Positions 53,834-63,799 of a DNA stretch of 64,000 nt are shown in pieces. The number at the start of each line of letters is the position of its first letter. Position 1 is the first letter of the stretch. The notes beneath the pieces were generated by a model that worked only from the letters and a program-made list of their open reading frames with translations, searched no databases and was not told the origin of the DNA. Location of the stretch: positions 1,116,001 through 1,180,000 of the forward strand of contig NZ_LT629971.1 of the NCBI RefSeq assembly GCF_900108565.1, read 5' to 3'. A program made the position numbers and the translations under genes. The stretch is from Mycolicibacterium rutilum (lineage in GTDB: Bacteria > Actinomycetota > Actinomycetes > Mycobacteriales > Mycobacteriaceae).

Positions 53834-56664
53834 GGCCGCAGCATCCGACTGGCCGGCCGCGGCCGCACGTTGAGCGGCCACCAGAACCACCGCCCCAGCA
53901 GCGCCGCGATCGACGGTGTCATGAACGAGCGCACGATCAACGTGTCGAACAACAGACCAAGGCCGATCGTGGTGCCGATCTGCCCCAGCACGATCAGATC
54001 GCTGAAGACGAACGACGACATCGTCGCCGCGAACACCAGCCCCGCCGCGGTCACCACCCCGCCGGTGCCTGCCATGGCGCGGATGATGCCGGTGTTCAAG
54101 CCGGCGCCGACCTCCTCCTTGAACCGCGATATCAGCAGCAGGTTGTAGTCGGCGCCGACCGCGAGCAGCAGGATGACCGCCAACGCCAGCACGATCCAGT
54201 ACAGCGGTATCCCGAAGATGTACTGCCACACCAGAACCGACAGCCCGAACGACGCACCCAGCGACAGCGCCACCGTGCCCACGATGACGACGGCAGCGAC
54301 CAAGCTGCGGGTGATGAACATCATGATCAGCAGGATCAGCGCCATCGCGGCCAGCGCCACGATCAGCAGGTCGTACTTGGCCCCGTCCTGGATGTCCTTG
54401 TAGGTCGAGGCCGTGCCCGCCACGTAGATCTTGGCGTCGGACAACGGGGTGGCCTTGATCGCGTCGAACGCCGCGTCCTTGATCGCGTCGATGTGTGAGA
54501 TCCCCGCCGGGGTGGCCGGCTTTCCGTCGTGGGTGATGATCATCCGGGCGGCTTTGCCGTCGGGTGACAGGAACAGTTTCAGGCCGCGCTTGAAGTCCGG
54601 ATTGTCGAAGGCTTCCGGCGGCAGATAGAACGAGTCGTCGTTCTTGGCGGCGTCGAACGCCTGCCCCATCGCGGTCGAATTACGCAGCGCCTCATCACTT
54701 TGCGCGTTGGTGCCGGTCGTGGTGGCGTAGTTGGACAGGATGAGGTCGCGGTTGCGCTCCTGGATCGCGATCTGCGGCGGCAACAGCGCCAGCAGCTGCG
54801 GTTGCAGCGCGTCGAGCTTGTCCAGGCTCGCGGTGATGCTGCCGAATTGTTCGGCGAGCTGGCTGATTCCGTCGAGCGAGTCGAACACCGACCTGAGCGC
54901 CGAGCACATCGGGATGTCGAAACAGTGTGGTTCCCAGTAGAAGTAGTTGCGCAGCGGCCGGAACTGGTCGTCGAAGTTGGCGAGCTTGTCGCGGAGGTCG
55001 TTGACGATGGTGACCGTGTCGTGGAACGCCTGGGTCTGCTCATGGGTGGCGTCGGCACTGGCCTGCTGCAGCGTCACCTGCTGGCGGAGGATGTCGACGG
55101 TGTTGCTGATCTCGTTGGCCTGTTTGAGCAGATCGGCTCCGCGCGCCTGTTGGTAGCTCAGGTTCATGATCTGGCTGGCGCTCTGAGCGCTGATCTGAAA
55201 CGGGATGGAGCTGTGGCTGATCGGCGTGCCCAGTGGCCGGGTGATCGACTGGACGAGGTTGATGCCCTTGGTGTGCAACACGCTTTTCGCGATGCGTTCG
55301 AGGATCAGCATGTCGGCGGGATTGCGCAGGTCGTGGTCGGCCTCGACCATCAGCAGTTCCGGGTTGAGCCGCGCCTCGGAGAAGTGGCGCTCGGCGGCGG
55401 CGTAACCGGTGACCGCGGGCGCCGAATCCGGAAGATAGGGCCTGGCGTCGTAACTGGTCTTGTAGCCGGGCAGCGCGACCAGGCCGACCAGCGCCAGCAG
55501 GAGCGAGACAGCCAGGATCGGCCCGGGCCACCGCACGATCGCGGTACCGATGCGGCGCCAACCGCGGGTGTTCGTCTTGCGTTTGGACTCCATCAGTCCG
55601 AACCGCGTCGCGATGAGCAGCACCGCGGGCCCCAGCGTCAGCGCCGCGGCCAGCGTCACGAGGACCCCGATCGCGGCCGGGATGCCCAGCGTCTGGAAGT
55701 AGGGCAGCCGGGTGAAGGACAGACACGCCACCGCGCCGGCGATGGTCAACCCCGACCCGACGATCACGTGCACGGTGCCGCGGAACATGTCGTGGTAGGC
55801 GGCGACGCGGTCCATCCCCTTGTGGCGCGCCTCGTGGTACCGGCCGACGACGAAGATCGCGTAGTCGGTGCCCGCCGCGATCGCCAGCAGCGTCAGCAGG
55901 TTCGTCGCGTAGGTGGTCAGGCCGATGAGCCCGTTGTCCGCAAGCATCGACACCACACCGCGCGCCGCCGACAGTTCAACGAAGACCATGACCAGCACGA
56001 TCAGCGTGGAGACGATCGAGCGATAGACGATCAGCAGCATCACCGCGATCACCAGAAACGTGATGGCGGTGACCTTTTCGGTGCCTTCGCTGCCGACTTC
56101 GAAGTTGTCCGTGATCAACGGGGCGGCGCCGGTCACGTAGACCTTGAGCCCGGGCGGGGGCGGCGTGTTGTCGACGATCTCACGCACGGCATCGACGGAC
56201 TCGTTGGCCAGCGCCTCGCCCTGATTGCCTGCGAGGTACAGCTGGACCAGCGCGGCCTTGCCGTCCTTGCTCTGCGAACCGCCCGCGGTCAGCGGGTCTC
56301 CCCAGAAGTCCTGGATGTGCTCGACGTGCTTGGTGTCTGCGGCCAGCCGGCGCACCAGCCCGTCGTAGTACTCGTGCGCCTCGGCGCCGAGGGGCTGGTC
56401 GCTTTCCAGCACGATCATGGCCGCGCTGTCGGAATCGTACTCGTCGAAGACCTGCCCGATGTGGCGCATCGCCATGATCGACGGCGAGTCGGCCGCGTTC
56501 TGCGACACGGACCGTTCGGCGCCGACGATCTCGAGCTGCGGGGCAGCGATGTTGGTGATCGCGGCGACGGCGAGCCACAGCAGCAGGATGGGCAGGGCAA
56601 GGCGACGGATGAGGCGCGCGGGCCGGGAGCCCTCGACCGCCGCGTCGGCGCGGTGCTCGCTCAT
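53764..56664 (-). CDS. MmpL-family RND transporter
   Basis: 966 aa from the ATG at 56664, which overlaps the mmpS stop (ATGA). Typical MmpL: one N-terminal helix, a large periplasmic loop, a six-helix MMPL domain ([20 protein letters not shown] with GxxxD-like proton-relay Asp/Tyr region), a second loop with two Cys ([11 protein letters not shown]) and a second MMPL domain ([20 protein letters not shown]). It exports a lipid or siderophore with its MmpS partner. Divergent TetR regulator next to mmpS. Confidence 0.95.
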   Translation of the reverse strand: MSEHRADAAVEGSRPARLIRRLALPILLLWLAVAAITNIAAPQLEIVGAERSVSQNAADSPSIMAMRHIGQVFDEYDSDSAAMIVLESDQPLGAEAHEYYDGLVRRLAADTKHVEHIQDFWGDPLTAGGSQSKDGKAALVQLYLAGNQGEALANESVDAVREIVDNTPPPPGLKVYVTGAAPLITDNFEVGSEGTEKVTAITFLVIAVMLLIVYRSIVSTLIVLVMVFVELSAARGVVSMLADNGLIGLTTYATNLLTLLAIAAGTDYAIFVVGRYHEARHKGMDRVAAYHDMFRGTVHVIVGSGLTIAGAVACLSFTRLPYFQTLGIPAAIGVLVTLAAALTLGPAVLLIATRFGLMESKRKTNTRGWRRIGTAIVRWPGPILAVSLLLALVGLVALPGYKTSYDARPYLPDSAPAVTGYAAAERHFSEARLNPELLMVEADHDLRNPADMLILERIAKSVLHTKGINLVQSITRPLGTPISHSSIPFQISAQSASQIMNLSYQQARGADLLKQANEISNTVDILRQQVTLQQASADATHEQTQAFHDTVTIVNDLRDKLANFDDQFRPLRNYFYWEPHCFDIPMCSALRSVFDSLDGISQLAEQFGSITASLDKLDALQPQLLALLPPQIAIQERNRDLILSNYATTTGTNAQSDEALRNSTAMGQAFDAAKNDDSFYLPPEAFDNPDFKRGLKLFLSPDGKAARMIITHDGKPATPAGISHIDAIKDAAFDAIKATPLSDAKIYVAGTASTYKDIQDGAKYDLLIVALAAMALILLIMMFITRSLVAAVVIVGTVALSLGASFGLSVLVWQYIFGIPLYWIVLALAVILLLAVGADYNLLLISRFKEEVGAGLNTGIIRAMAGTGGVVTAAGLVFAATMSSFVFSDLIVLGQIGTTIGLGLLFDTLIVRSFMTPSIAALLGRWFWWPLNVRPRPASRMLRPYGTRTSVRTLLREEDESAPASS

Positions 56665-57107
56665 GCGGTCTTGTCCAGGCACGAAATGTATCCGTTCAAG
56701 TTGTCGGTGGACCTTTCGTCCTTGACCACCCCGTTGACGGTGATGCGGCAGCCGATCGTGGCACCGTCACCCTGTGCGCGCAGGTCGGCGAACAGGGTCG
56801 GTTCGTCGGTGGTCAGTTCGTGCGACCACGGCAGCGGCACGTCGTCGACCCGCTGCGGTTGGGCGTCGGCATCGAGGTAGTTGATGGTGGCGACGGAGCC
56901 GGGGGTCCCGAAGACCTCGAACAGCACGTGCTTGGGATTGAACCCGGTGTTCTCCAGCGCCTCCGAACCGGTCCGCGACACCACGTTGTTCGAGCCGAAG
57001 ATGCCGTGCAGCCGGTGGATGCTGAAGCCGACGATCGCCACCACGATGATCGCGACGATGGCGGTCCATCTCCGCCGCACCAGCTTGCCTACCGAGAAAC
57101 CGCTCAC
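56661..57107 (-). CDS. MmpS-family membrane protein
   Basis: 148 aa from the GTG at 57107. One N-terminal helix ([20 protein letters not shown]) anchors the periplasmic part, which has the MmpS pattern [40 protein letters not shown], then [14 protein letters not shown]. It works with the overlapping mmpL. Start chosen as [14 protein letters not shown]; longer readings run into the divergent promoter. Confidence 0.92.
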   Translation of the reverse strand: MSGFSVGKLVRRRWTAIVAIIVVAIVGFSIHRLHGIFGSNNVVSRTGSEALENTGFNPKHVLFEVFGTPGSVATINYLDADAQPQRVDDVPLPWSHELTTDEPTLFADLRAQGDGATIGCRITVNGVVKDERSTDNLNGYISCLDKTA

Positions 57108-57160
57108 CCGAGGCCCTTTCGCTCTCCGACCGACGGCTCCGGCCCTTGGAGAAATGCCCG

Positions 57161-57176
57161 CTCCACGCATGTGGAG
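57161..57176. promoter_or_regulatory. Inverted repeat in the mmpS/tetR promoter (1)
   Basis: CTCCAC-GCAT-GTGGAG has perfect 6-bp arms, 54 nt before the mmpS start. It may be a second operator or form a hairpin in the 5' leader. Confidence 0.4.
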
Positions 57177-57190
57177 ACCAACAGGGAACG

Positions 57191-57204
57191 GTACGGTACC
57201 GTAC
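57191..57204. promoter_or_regulatory. Perfect palindrome in the mmpS/tetR promoter (2)
   Basis: GTACGGTACCGTAC equals its reverse complement over 14 bases. It lies between the divergent mmpS (57107) and tetR (57258) genes and is the best candidate operator of the TetR protein. Confidence 0.6.
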
Positions 57205-57257
57205 TGCCCGTCGCAACCGCTACGTTGGTGGCGTTCGTCGAAGTGGGAGGAGGACCC

Positions 57258-57842
57258 GTGGCCGGATCGGGCAGCGATGTGCCGGCACGATCGCGGTGGT
57301 CCGCGCGGGAAGCCGAGTTGCTGGCGATCACCCTGCAGCTACTGCAGCAACACGGCTACGACCGCCTGACGGTGGAAGCCGTTGCGACACAGGCGAAGGC
57401 CAGCAAAGCCACCGTGTACCGGCGCTGGCCGTCGAAGGCGGACCTGGTGTTGGCGGCGTTCATCGAGGGCACGCGCCTGACCGTCGTCCCGCCGAACACC
57501 GGCTCCCTGCGCGGCGACCTGCTGGCGCTAGGCACGCAGGTGTGCCGGCAGGCGTGCGAACACGGCAGCACCATGCGAGCCGTGCTCAACGAAATGTCAC
57601 ACAATCCCGGGCTCAAAGAGGCGCTGCAGAACGAGTTCGTCCATCAGCGCAGGCTGGTTATCGACCAGGTCCTCGCAGACGCCGTGGCACGCGGGGAGGC
57701 CGATCCCGCCAAGTTCAACGACGAGATCTACGACCTGCTGCCCGGGTACCTCGTGTTCCGCTCCCTGCTGTCGGCGCGGGAGCCGACCGACGAGACCGTC
57801 CGCATCCTGGTCGACGAGGTCCTGCTACCCATCCTGCGGTGA
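57258..57842 (+). CDS. TetR-family regulator of mmpS-mmpL
   Basis: 194 aa from the GTG at 57258 with GGAGGA 5 nt upstream. HTH: LLQQHGYDRLTVEAVATQAK, then ASKATVYRRWPSKADLVLAA. The ligand domain is of TetR_C type. Divergent from mmpS-mmpL as in many efflux loci; a perfect palindrome lies between the two starts. It probably represses the transporter until a ligand binds. Confidence 0.92.
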   Translation: MAGSGSDVPARSRWSAREAELLAITLQLLQQHGYDRLTVEAVATQAKASKATVYRRWPSKADLVLAAFIEGTRLTVVPPNTGSLRGDLLALGTQVCRQACEHGSTMRAVLNEMSHNPGLKEALQNEFVHQRRLVIDQVLADAVARGEADPAKFNDEIYDLLPGYLVFRSLLSAREPTDETVRILVDEVLLPILR

Positions 57843-57851
57843 CCACCGTCG

Positions 57852-58499
57852 TCAGCCGCGCAGGTAGGTCAGCACGGCGAGCACGCGGCGGTGTTGTTCG
57901 TCGTCGCGCGGCAGCATCAGCTTGGTGAAGATGTTGCCGATGTGCTTCTCGACCGTGCCGTCGCTGACCACCAGGGTCCGGGCGATCTTCGTGTTCGAAT
58001 GGCCCTCGGCCATCAGCGCGAGCACTTCCCGCTCGCGCTCGGTCATCTGCCGCAACGGATCGTCCCGGCGGCGGCGCACCAGCAGTTGCGCGACGACCTC
58101 GCGGTCGAGCACCGTGCCGCCCGCCGCCACCCGGACCGCCGCGTCGAGGAACTCGTCGATCGCGCTCACCCGGTCTTTCAGCAGATAGCCGACGGCGCCG
58201 GACGCGTCGGCGAGCAGGTCGTCGGCGTAGGAGACCTCGACGTACTGGGAGAGGATCAGCACCGGTGAACCCGGGACCAGGCGGCGCGCCTCGACCGCGG
58301 CGCGCAGCCCCTCGTCGGTGTGCGACGGCGGCATCCGCACGTCGACCACCGACAGGTCCGGCCGGTGCTGCTCGACGGCGCGCACCAGCGATGGGCCGTC
58401 GGCCACCGCGGCCACCACCTCGTGGCCGTTCTCGGAGAGCAGCCGAATCAGGCCCTCCCGCAACAGTACTGAGTCGTCGGCCACCACCACTTTCAGCAC
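57852..58499 (-). CDS. NarL/FixJ-family response regulator
   Basis: 215 aa. Receiver: VVVADDSVLLREGLIRLL, phospho-acceptor Asp in LSVVDVRMPPSHTDEG, switch Ser in VLILSQYVE, conserved Lys in VGYLLKDRV. C-terminal LuxR HTH: LRQMTEREREVLALMAEGHS then TVEKHIGNIFTKL. The GTG at 58499 overlaps the kinase stop. It is the partner of the sensor kinase encoded upstream. Confidence 0.95.
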   Translation of the reverse strand: MLKVVVADDSVLLREGLIRLLSENGHEVVAAVADGPSLVRAVEQHRPDLSVVDVRMPPSHTDEGLRAAVEARRLVPGSPVLILSQYVEVSYADDLLADASGAVGYLLKDRVSAIDEFLDAAVRVAAGGTVLDREVVAQLLVRRRRDDPLRQMTEREREVLALMAEGHSNTKIARTLVVSDGTVEKHIGNIFTKLMLPRDDEQHRRVLAVLTYLRG

Positions 58500-59785
58500 G
58501 GCATCTCCACCCCGATGGTTGTGGGCCCGCCCGGCGGACTGCTCACCGTCAGCCTTCCGCCGGTCGCCCGCGCCCGGTCGGCCAGGCCGGACAGGCCGTG
58601 GCCCTTCGCGACGTGGGCGCCGCCGCGCCCGTCGTCGACGATCTCGGTGCGCACGCGACCGGGTCCGTGCGCGACGGTGACCCAGCAGTTCGCCGCATCG
58701 CTGTGCTTGGCGACATTGGTCAGTGCCTCGGCGACCGCGAAGTACACCGCGGTCTCGACCGCCGCGTCGAGTCGGCCCTCGGGCGAGCCGAGGTCGGGAT
58801 CGACGACGAGTTCGACCGGCACCGTACACCGAACAGCCAGCGCCGCAAGCGCACTGGGCAGTCCGCGGTCGGTCAGCACTGGCGGCGCGATACCCCGCGA
58901 CAGCGCCCGTAGTTCGTCGAGGGTCTCCTGGGTCTGGTTGAGCGCCTCGTCGAGCGCCCCGCGCAGCGCGTCGGGATCGCGGTCGACGTGCCGGCGGGCG
59001 CGGCTCAGATCCATCGCGAGCCGGATGAGCCGCTGCTGCGGACCGTCGTGGATATCGCGTTCCAGCCGGCGCAACGCGGTGGCCTCGGCAGAGGCCGCGG
59101 CCGCCTTCTGTTCGGTCAGCACCGTGATCGTCTCGCGCATCTGCGCGACCCCCGTCAGCAGCAACCTGCTGAAGTACGCCGAGAACGCCGCGCACCCGCG
59201 CGCTACGACGGGAAGCGTGATCAGGCAGACCACGCCGATGGCGGTCTGCAGCCCGATGCGCGCGACGGCGCCGTCGCCGAGCCCGACCAACTCGGCGAGC
59301 GAACGGTTCTCGGGGCCCCGCGGGATCGCCCAGTCCCAGGCGATGGTCAGCGTGCCGCCGATCGCCGCGGCCCACCAACTGACGACGATGCAGAACGTCG
59401 TCACGGCGATCGGGAAGTACAAGACGGCGTGCAGGACGTCGAGCCAGAACTGAAACTGACCGAGCGGCAGGATGGTTCGCTTCCACCAACCGGCGTTCTC
59501 ACCGGCGGTTCGGTACACGGGCCGGGTCACCGGTCGGCGGAGGACGGGGGCGATCCGCATGCGTTCGATGTCGGCGAAGAAGCGCGCGACCAGCAGCGTG
59601 CCGGCGAGGATGGGCACGCCGATGACGACCACCAGCGTGCCGAGCCCCGCCGACACACCCGTCACCACCAGGCTGAAACTCAAGGTGGCCAGCGGGAGGC
59701 CGAGCAGCAGGTAACCGGTGTCGGACACGAGCCGGTGAAGCAGGCTGGGCTGCGCAACGGCGGGCAACGCGCTGGCAGTGCTCAT
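58493..59785 (-). CDS. Sensor histidine kinase (NarX/DesK type)
   Basis: 430 aa. N-terminal region with about six hydrophobic helices, then HisKA_3 with the phospho-His in LRRLERDIHDGPQQRLIRLA and a GHKL ATPase (VAEALTNVAKHSDAANC, DDGRGGAHVAKGHGLSGLAD). It phosphorylates the response regulator encoded by the overlapping gene. ATG at 59785 used; ATG at 59803 possible. Signal unknown. Confidence 0.93.
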   Translation of the reverse strand: MSTASALPAVAQPSLLHRLVSDTGYLLLGLPLATLSFSLVVTGVSAGLGTLVVVIGVPILAGTLLVARFFADIERMRIAPVLRRPVTRPVYRTAGENAGWWKRTILPLGQFQFWLDVLHAVLYFPIAVTTFCIVVSWWAAAIGGTLTIAWDWAIPRGPENRSLAELVGLGDGAVARIGLQTAIGVVCLITLPVVARGCAAFSAYFSRLLLTGVAQMRETITVLTEQKAAAASAEATALRRLERDIHDGPQQRLIRLAMDLSRARRHVDRDPDALRGALDEALNQTQETLDELRALSRGIAPPVLTDRGLPSALAALAVRCTVPVELVVDPDLGSPEGRLDAAVETAVYFAVAEALTNVAKHSDAANCWVTVAHGPGRVRTEIVDDGRGGAHVAKGHGLSGLADRARATGGRLTVSSPPGGPTTIGVEMPC

Positions 59786-59893
59786 GCTCTCGACGCTAGG
59801 CATCCGCCGACATCGCTCCCATCCAGTGCGCCCGTGTCTTCAGGGTAGGGCTGTCCCTACCTTCGCGGGCCGTGATGTGGTTTCGTCGGCACC

Positions 59894-61255
59894 GTGACCA
59901 CGCATCAGCCGAGCCCCGCTGTCGAGCGCCGGACGCTGACCAAGGTCACCCGCCGGTTGATCCCGTTCCTCGTCCTGCTCTATTTCGTCAACTACCTCGA
60001 CCGGGTCAACATCGCGTTCGCCGGACCCAACGGCATGAACGAGGAGCTCGGGATGAGCGCCGAACTGTTCGGGTTCGCGTCGGGCATCTTCTTCCTCGGT
60101 TACCTGTTGTTGGAGGTGCCCAGCAACATCGCCCTGCACCGCTTCGGCGGACGGCGCTGGCTGGCGCGGATCATGATGAGCTGGGGAATCATCAGCGCCG
60201 CAATCGCATTCGTGCCCAACGCCGAGACGCTGATCGTGTTGCGGTTCCTGCTCGGCGTCGCCGAGGCCGGGTTCTTCCCCGGCATCATCCTGTATCTCAC
60301 CTTCTGGTTCCCCGAGAAGCAGCGGTCGCGGGCCATTTCACTGTTCATGATGGCGGTACCGGTGTCGACGGCCGTGGGGTCGACGATCTCGTCGCTGATC
60401 ATCGAATGGGGTCACGGGGTGTTCGGGCTGGCCGGCTGGCGGTTCATGTTCCTCGTCGAGGGTCTGCCCGCCGTCGTGCTCGCGGTCGTCTGCTGGTTCT
60501 ACCTCACCGACCGTCCCGGCCTGGCGCCATGGCTCGATGATGACGAAAAGCGTTGGCTGCAGGCGACGTTGGATGATGAGCGGGCGGCCGCCGAGAGTGC
60601 CGGGCACTGGCCGCTGAAGCGGGCCCTGCTGCATCCGCGGATCCTCGCGCTGGCGTTCATCTACTTCGGCATCACCTACGGGCTCTACGCCGTCGGGTTC
60701 TTCCTGCCCACCATCGTCGCGGGCTTCCAGCAGGAGTAAGGAGTGCACCTCGACGTGATCGAACGCGGCCTGGTGACCGCGGTGCCCTACCTCGTGGCCG
60801 CCGTCGTGATGGTGCCGTGGGCGCGGCACTCCGACCGGACCGGCGAACGGGTCTGGCACGTCGCGATTCCGGCGATCGCCGGTGGCATCGCGATCCCCGC
60901 GGCGCTCTACATGACCAACGTGTACCTCGCGATGCTGGCGGTCACCGTGTGCACGTGTGCGGTCATGTGCGCCCTGCCGGTGTTCTGGTCGCTGCCGTCG
61001 GCGTTCCTCACCGGGGCGGCCGCGGCCGGCGGCATCGCGCTGATCAACTCGCTGGGCAACCTCAGCGGCTTCGGCGGCCCCTACATCACCGGTTGGCTGA
61101 CCGACCTGACCGGCAGCAGCAAGGTCGCGCTGTGGGTGGTGGGAGCGCTGTCGCTGGCGGCGGCGGTCCTGGTCGTCGTGCTGGGCAGAACTCAGCCCCG
61201 GGCCGCCAGCGCCGACTCGAAGAAGCCCAACTCCAACCGCATCGCGCGCCGATAG
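59894..61255 (+). pseudogene. MFS transporter (ACS-type) interrupted by a nonsense codon
   Basis: From the GTG at 59894 the chain is a 12-helix MFS carrier like anion:cation symporters: VNYLDRVNIAFAGPNGMNEE, FFLGYLLLEVPSNIALHRFG, RFLLGVAEAGFFPGIILYLT. Codon 282 is TAA (60737-60739). The same frame goes on at once with GVHLDVIERGLVTAVPYLVA to the stop at 61255, so one base change (TAC to TAA, giving QQEYGV) explains the break. A GTG at 60743, with AGGAG 6 nt before it, could restart the second half. The 3' end overlaps the convergent tenA by 64 nt. Confidence 0.88.
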
Positions 61256-61812
61256 GCCGTCCGCACGGCAGGGCTGTCACCGCCATGCTGGTCGAGCAGT
61301 TTCTCGAGCACGGCGGCCACCTCCTCGAAGCCGGGGTCGGCGTAGGTCTGCACCCACTCGGCGTACGGTCCAGCGCTCGCGGCGTCCAGCGTCGTCCCGA
61401 TGTGCGCGTACAACCGCATGCACGGTGTCATCGCGGCGCACACCACTCCCAGGTCTGCAGTGGCGGCGGTGGCCAACAGGAACTCGGTGTAGGCCAGCGT
61501 CGCCGCTGCGGGCTCGACGCCACCCATGTCGATACCCCACGACGCGGCATAGGACGCGTGCAGTCTCAGTTCGTCGCGCACGCCGCCGAGCAACTCCGCG
61601 AGCGCCAGCAGCGTGGCCGTGTCGCCGCTGCGGGCGATCGCCAAACCATATGCGCGGGCGAAGGATTCGAGGAAGAACGCGTCCTGGGCGATGTAGCCGG
61701 CGAACAGGTCGCGGTCCAGCGAGCCGTCGCCGATGCCCCGGACGAACGGGTGGGCCAGCACGTCGGCCACCACGTCGGCGTTGTCGGTCCACAGCTGAGC
61801 TGCCAGCGTCAT
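61192..61812 (-). CDS. tenA: TenA/THI-4-family thiaminase-like protein
   Basis: 206 aa all-helical TenA fold: LAHPFVRGIGDGSLDRDLFA, YIAQDAFFLESFARAYGLAI, and the catalytic Cys in AAMTPCMRLYAHIG. It salvages aminopyrimidines in thiamine metabolism or has a related hydrolase role. Convergent with the MFS gene. Confidence 0.9.
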   Translation of the reverse strand: MTLAAQLWTDNADVVADVLAHPFVRGIGDGSLDRDLFAGYIAQDAFFLESFARAYGLAIARSGDTATLLALAELLGGVRDELRLHASYAASWGIDMGGVEPAAATLAYTEFLLATAATADLGVVCAAMTPCMRLYAHIGTTLDAASAGPYAEWVQTYADPGFEEVAAVLEKLLDQHGGDSPAVRTAYRRAMRLELGFFESALAARG

Positions 61813-61877
61813 GCCCGCACTCTAGCCGCGGCCGGTTCGGCGGGTGGCTGCCCGCCCGGGTGGGTACCCGGTAGCCC

Positions 61878-62843
61878 ATGGCAGACAAGGAACCCCGCGC
61901 CGACGAGTCCGATGACCGACCCGCGGTGGTCATCTTCGCCCCGTTACCCGTCCTCACCGTGACCGTCGAGGAGCGCTCCGGGGCAGCCGACATCCACGTC
62001 CACGCCGGCGGTCAGGGCGTCTGGCAGTCGCGCATGATGTCCTCACTCGGCGTGCCGGTCGTACTGTGCTCGGCGCTCGGCGGAGAGACCGGCGATGTCC
62101 TGGGGCACCTGCTGCCGATCCGCGACGTCACCGTGCGCACCGTGCCGGTCAGCGCGCGCAACGGCTCCTACGTACACGACCGCCGCTCGGGCGACCGGGA
62201 GGTCATCGCCGAGGCCGCCGGTAGCCCGCTGGACCGCCACGAACTCGACTCGTTGTACGAGCTCACGCTGACCGAGGGGCTGACGCACGGCCGAGTCCTG
62301 CTGTCCGGCCCCCAGGAAGACGATGTGGTGCCCGCCGACCTCTACCGCCGGCTGTCGACCGACCTCGCCGCCAACGGCTGCAAGGTCGCCGCCGACCTCG
62401 CGGGCGAGCGGCTGGAAGCGGTACTGGCGGGCAAGCCGGACCTGATCAAGGTCAGCCACGAGGAACTGCTCGACGACGGCCGGGCGAAATCGGAGGACGC
62501 CAAGGACCTCGTCTCGGCCATGCGCTCGATCCGCAAGGACGGCGCGAACACGGTCGTGGTGTCGCGGGCCGGTTCCGCGCCGGCGCTGGCCTTGCTCGCC
62601 GACAGCGACGATGTCGTCGAGATCTGCATGCCGACATTGGAACCCGCCGACTCGGCGGGCGCCGGAGACTCGATGACGGCGGGCATCGTCGCCGCACTGG
62701 CGGGCGGTCGCCCACTGCCCGAGGCGTTGCAGGTCGGCGCGGCGTGCGGCGCTCTCAACGTGGTGCGGCACGGGCTGGGTACCGGCGGGGCGCGGGCCGT
62801 CGAGACGCTCGCCGAACGGGTCGAACTGCACGCGTGGAAATGA
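61878..62843 (+). CDS. PfkB-family carbohydrate kinase
   Basis: 321 aa ribokinase-like fold. N-terminal glycine motif HVHAGGQGVWQSRMMSSLGV, phosphate-transfer motif LEPADSAGAGDSMTAGIVAA with the catalytic Asp, and IKVSHEELL. Closest to 1-phosphofructokinase-like hexose kinases. Followed by surE at 13 nt, probably one operon. Confidence 0.9.
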   Translation: MADKEPRADESDDRPAVVIFAPLPVLTVTVEERSGAADIHVHAGGQGVWQSRMMSSLGVPVVLCSALGGETGDVLGHLLPIRDVTVRTVPVSARNGSYVHDRRSGDREVIAEAAGSPLDRHELDSLYELTLTEGLTHGRVLLSGPQEDDVVPADLYRRLSTDLAANGCKVAADLAGERLEAVLAGKPDLIKVSHEELLDDGRAKSEDAKDLVSAMRSIRKDGANTVVVSRAGSAPALALLADSDDVVEICMPTLEPADSAGAGDSMTAGIVAALAGGRPLPEALQVGAACGALNVVRHGLGTGGARAVETLAERVELHAWK

Positions 62844-62856
62844 AGGAGGGCGTTCC

Positions 62857-63627
62857 GTGCCGCTCGCACTGGTGACCAATGACGACGGAATCGACGCTGC
62901 CGGCCTGCACGCGCTGGCGGCCGCGGCGCTGGAGGCGGGGCTGGATGTGATCGTGGCTGCGCCGGCCGAGCAGGCCAGCGGGGCGAGCGCGGCGCTCAGC
63001 GCGGTCCGCCGCGACGGCCGCACGGTCATCGATCGCCGGGAGTTACCCGGCCTCGACGTTCCGGCGTGGGCGGTGCAAGCCCAGCCCGGGCACATCGTCG
63101 CCGCCGCACTCAACGGCTGGTTCGACCCGCGTCCTGACCTGGTGCTGTCGGGAATCAACCACGGCGCCAACGTCGGTCGGGCCATCCTGCACTCCGGCAC
63201 GGTCGGCGCGGCGCTCACCGCCAAGATCAGCGACACCCGCGCGCTGGCCGTCTCGCTCGCCGTCGACCTGCACCCGACCGGCGTGCGGCATTGGAAGACC
63301 GCCGCCGGTCTGGTCGCGCCGGTGCTGGAGTTGCTGTTCGACGCACCCGACGGGACCGTGCTGTCGCTCAACGTTCCGGACCGGCCCGCCGCGGAGGTGG
63401 GTCCGCTGCGCCACGCGCGGCTCGCCCCCGGCGGAGCGGTGCAGACGCGGGTCGAGGAGGTCGGTGACGGCGGGGTGCGGCTGAGTGAGGTCGAGGTGCC
63501 CGACATGCCCGAGCCGGATACCGACAGCGCCCTGCTCGACGCCGGTCACCCGACGCTGACGGAGTTGCGGTCGGTCGAGGCGGACGACGGCGAGCTCGTG
63601 CAGAAGTGGCTCGCGGGCCGCGATTGA
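62857..63627 (+). CDS. surE: 5'/3'-nucleotidase SurE
   Basis: 256 aa. SurE metal site ALVTNDDGIDAAGLHALAAA with Asp-Asp, Ser of EQASGASAAL and Asn in VLSGINHGANVGRAILHSGT. The GTG at 62857 follows GAAGGAGG. It removes phosphate from nucleoside monophosphates in stationary phase. Confidence 0.95.
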   Translation: MPLALVTNDDGIDAAGLHALAAAALEAGLDVIVAAPAEQASGASAALSAVRRDGRTVIDRRELPGLDVPAWAVQAQPGHIVAAALNGWFDPRPDLVLSGINHGANVGRAILHSGTVGAALTAKISDTRALAVSLAVDLHPTGVRHWKTAAGLVAPVLELLFDAPDGTVLSLNVPDRPAAEVGPLRHARLAPGGAVQTRVEEVGDGGVRLSEVEVPDMPEPDTDSALLDAGHPTLTELRSVEADDGELVQKWLAGRD

Positions 63628-63661
63628 GGGCACTTCAGGTTCGTCGAAGAGCACGACTCGA

Positions 63662-63714
63662 GGGGCTGTGGCGCACGTGGTAGCGCGCCGCACTGGCAGT
63701 GTGGGGGTCAGGGG
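63662..63714 (+). tRNA. tRNA-Ala(GGC) fragment lacking its 3' part
   Basis: The acceptor 5' strand (GGGGCTG), D arm (GCGC...GCGC), anticodon stem CCGCA/TGTGG with loop CTGGCAG (anticodon GGC) and the T-stem 5' half AGGGG are all present. After AGGGGT the sequence changes: no TTCGA loop, no CCCCT, no acceptor 3' strand. It is therefore a remnant and not a working tRNA. Confidence 0.65.
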
Positions 63715-63751
63715 TGCAAAGACTGAAAACCTCACCGGCGCATGCCTCTGC

Positions 63752-63778
63752 CCCGGAGACTCTTCCGGTGTCTCCGGG
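63752..63778. other. Strong hairpin between the tRNA fragment and the DUF222 gene
   Basis: CCCGGAGAC (63752-63760) pairs perfectly with GTCTCCGGG (63770-63778) across a 9-nt loop. No T-run follows in either direction, so a classic terminator is not proven; it lies 22 nt after the stop of the convergent DUF222 gene. Confidence 0.4.
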
Positions 63779-63799
63779 TGAGAGGTTTCGGGCCGGCGG

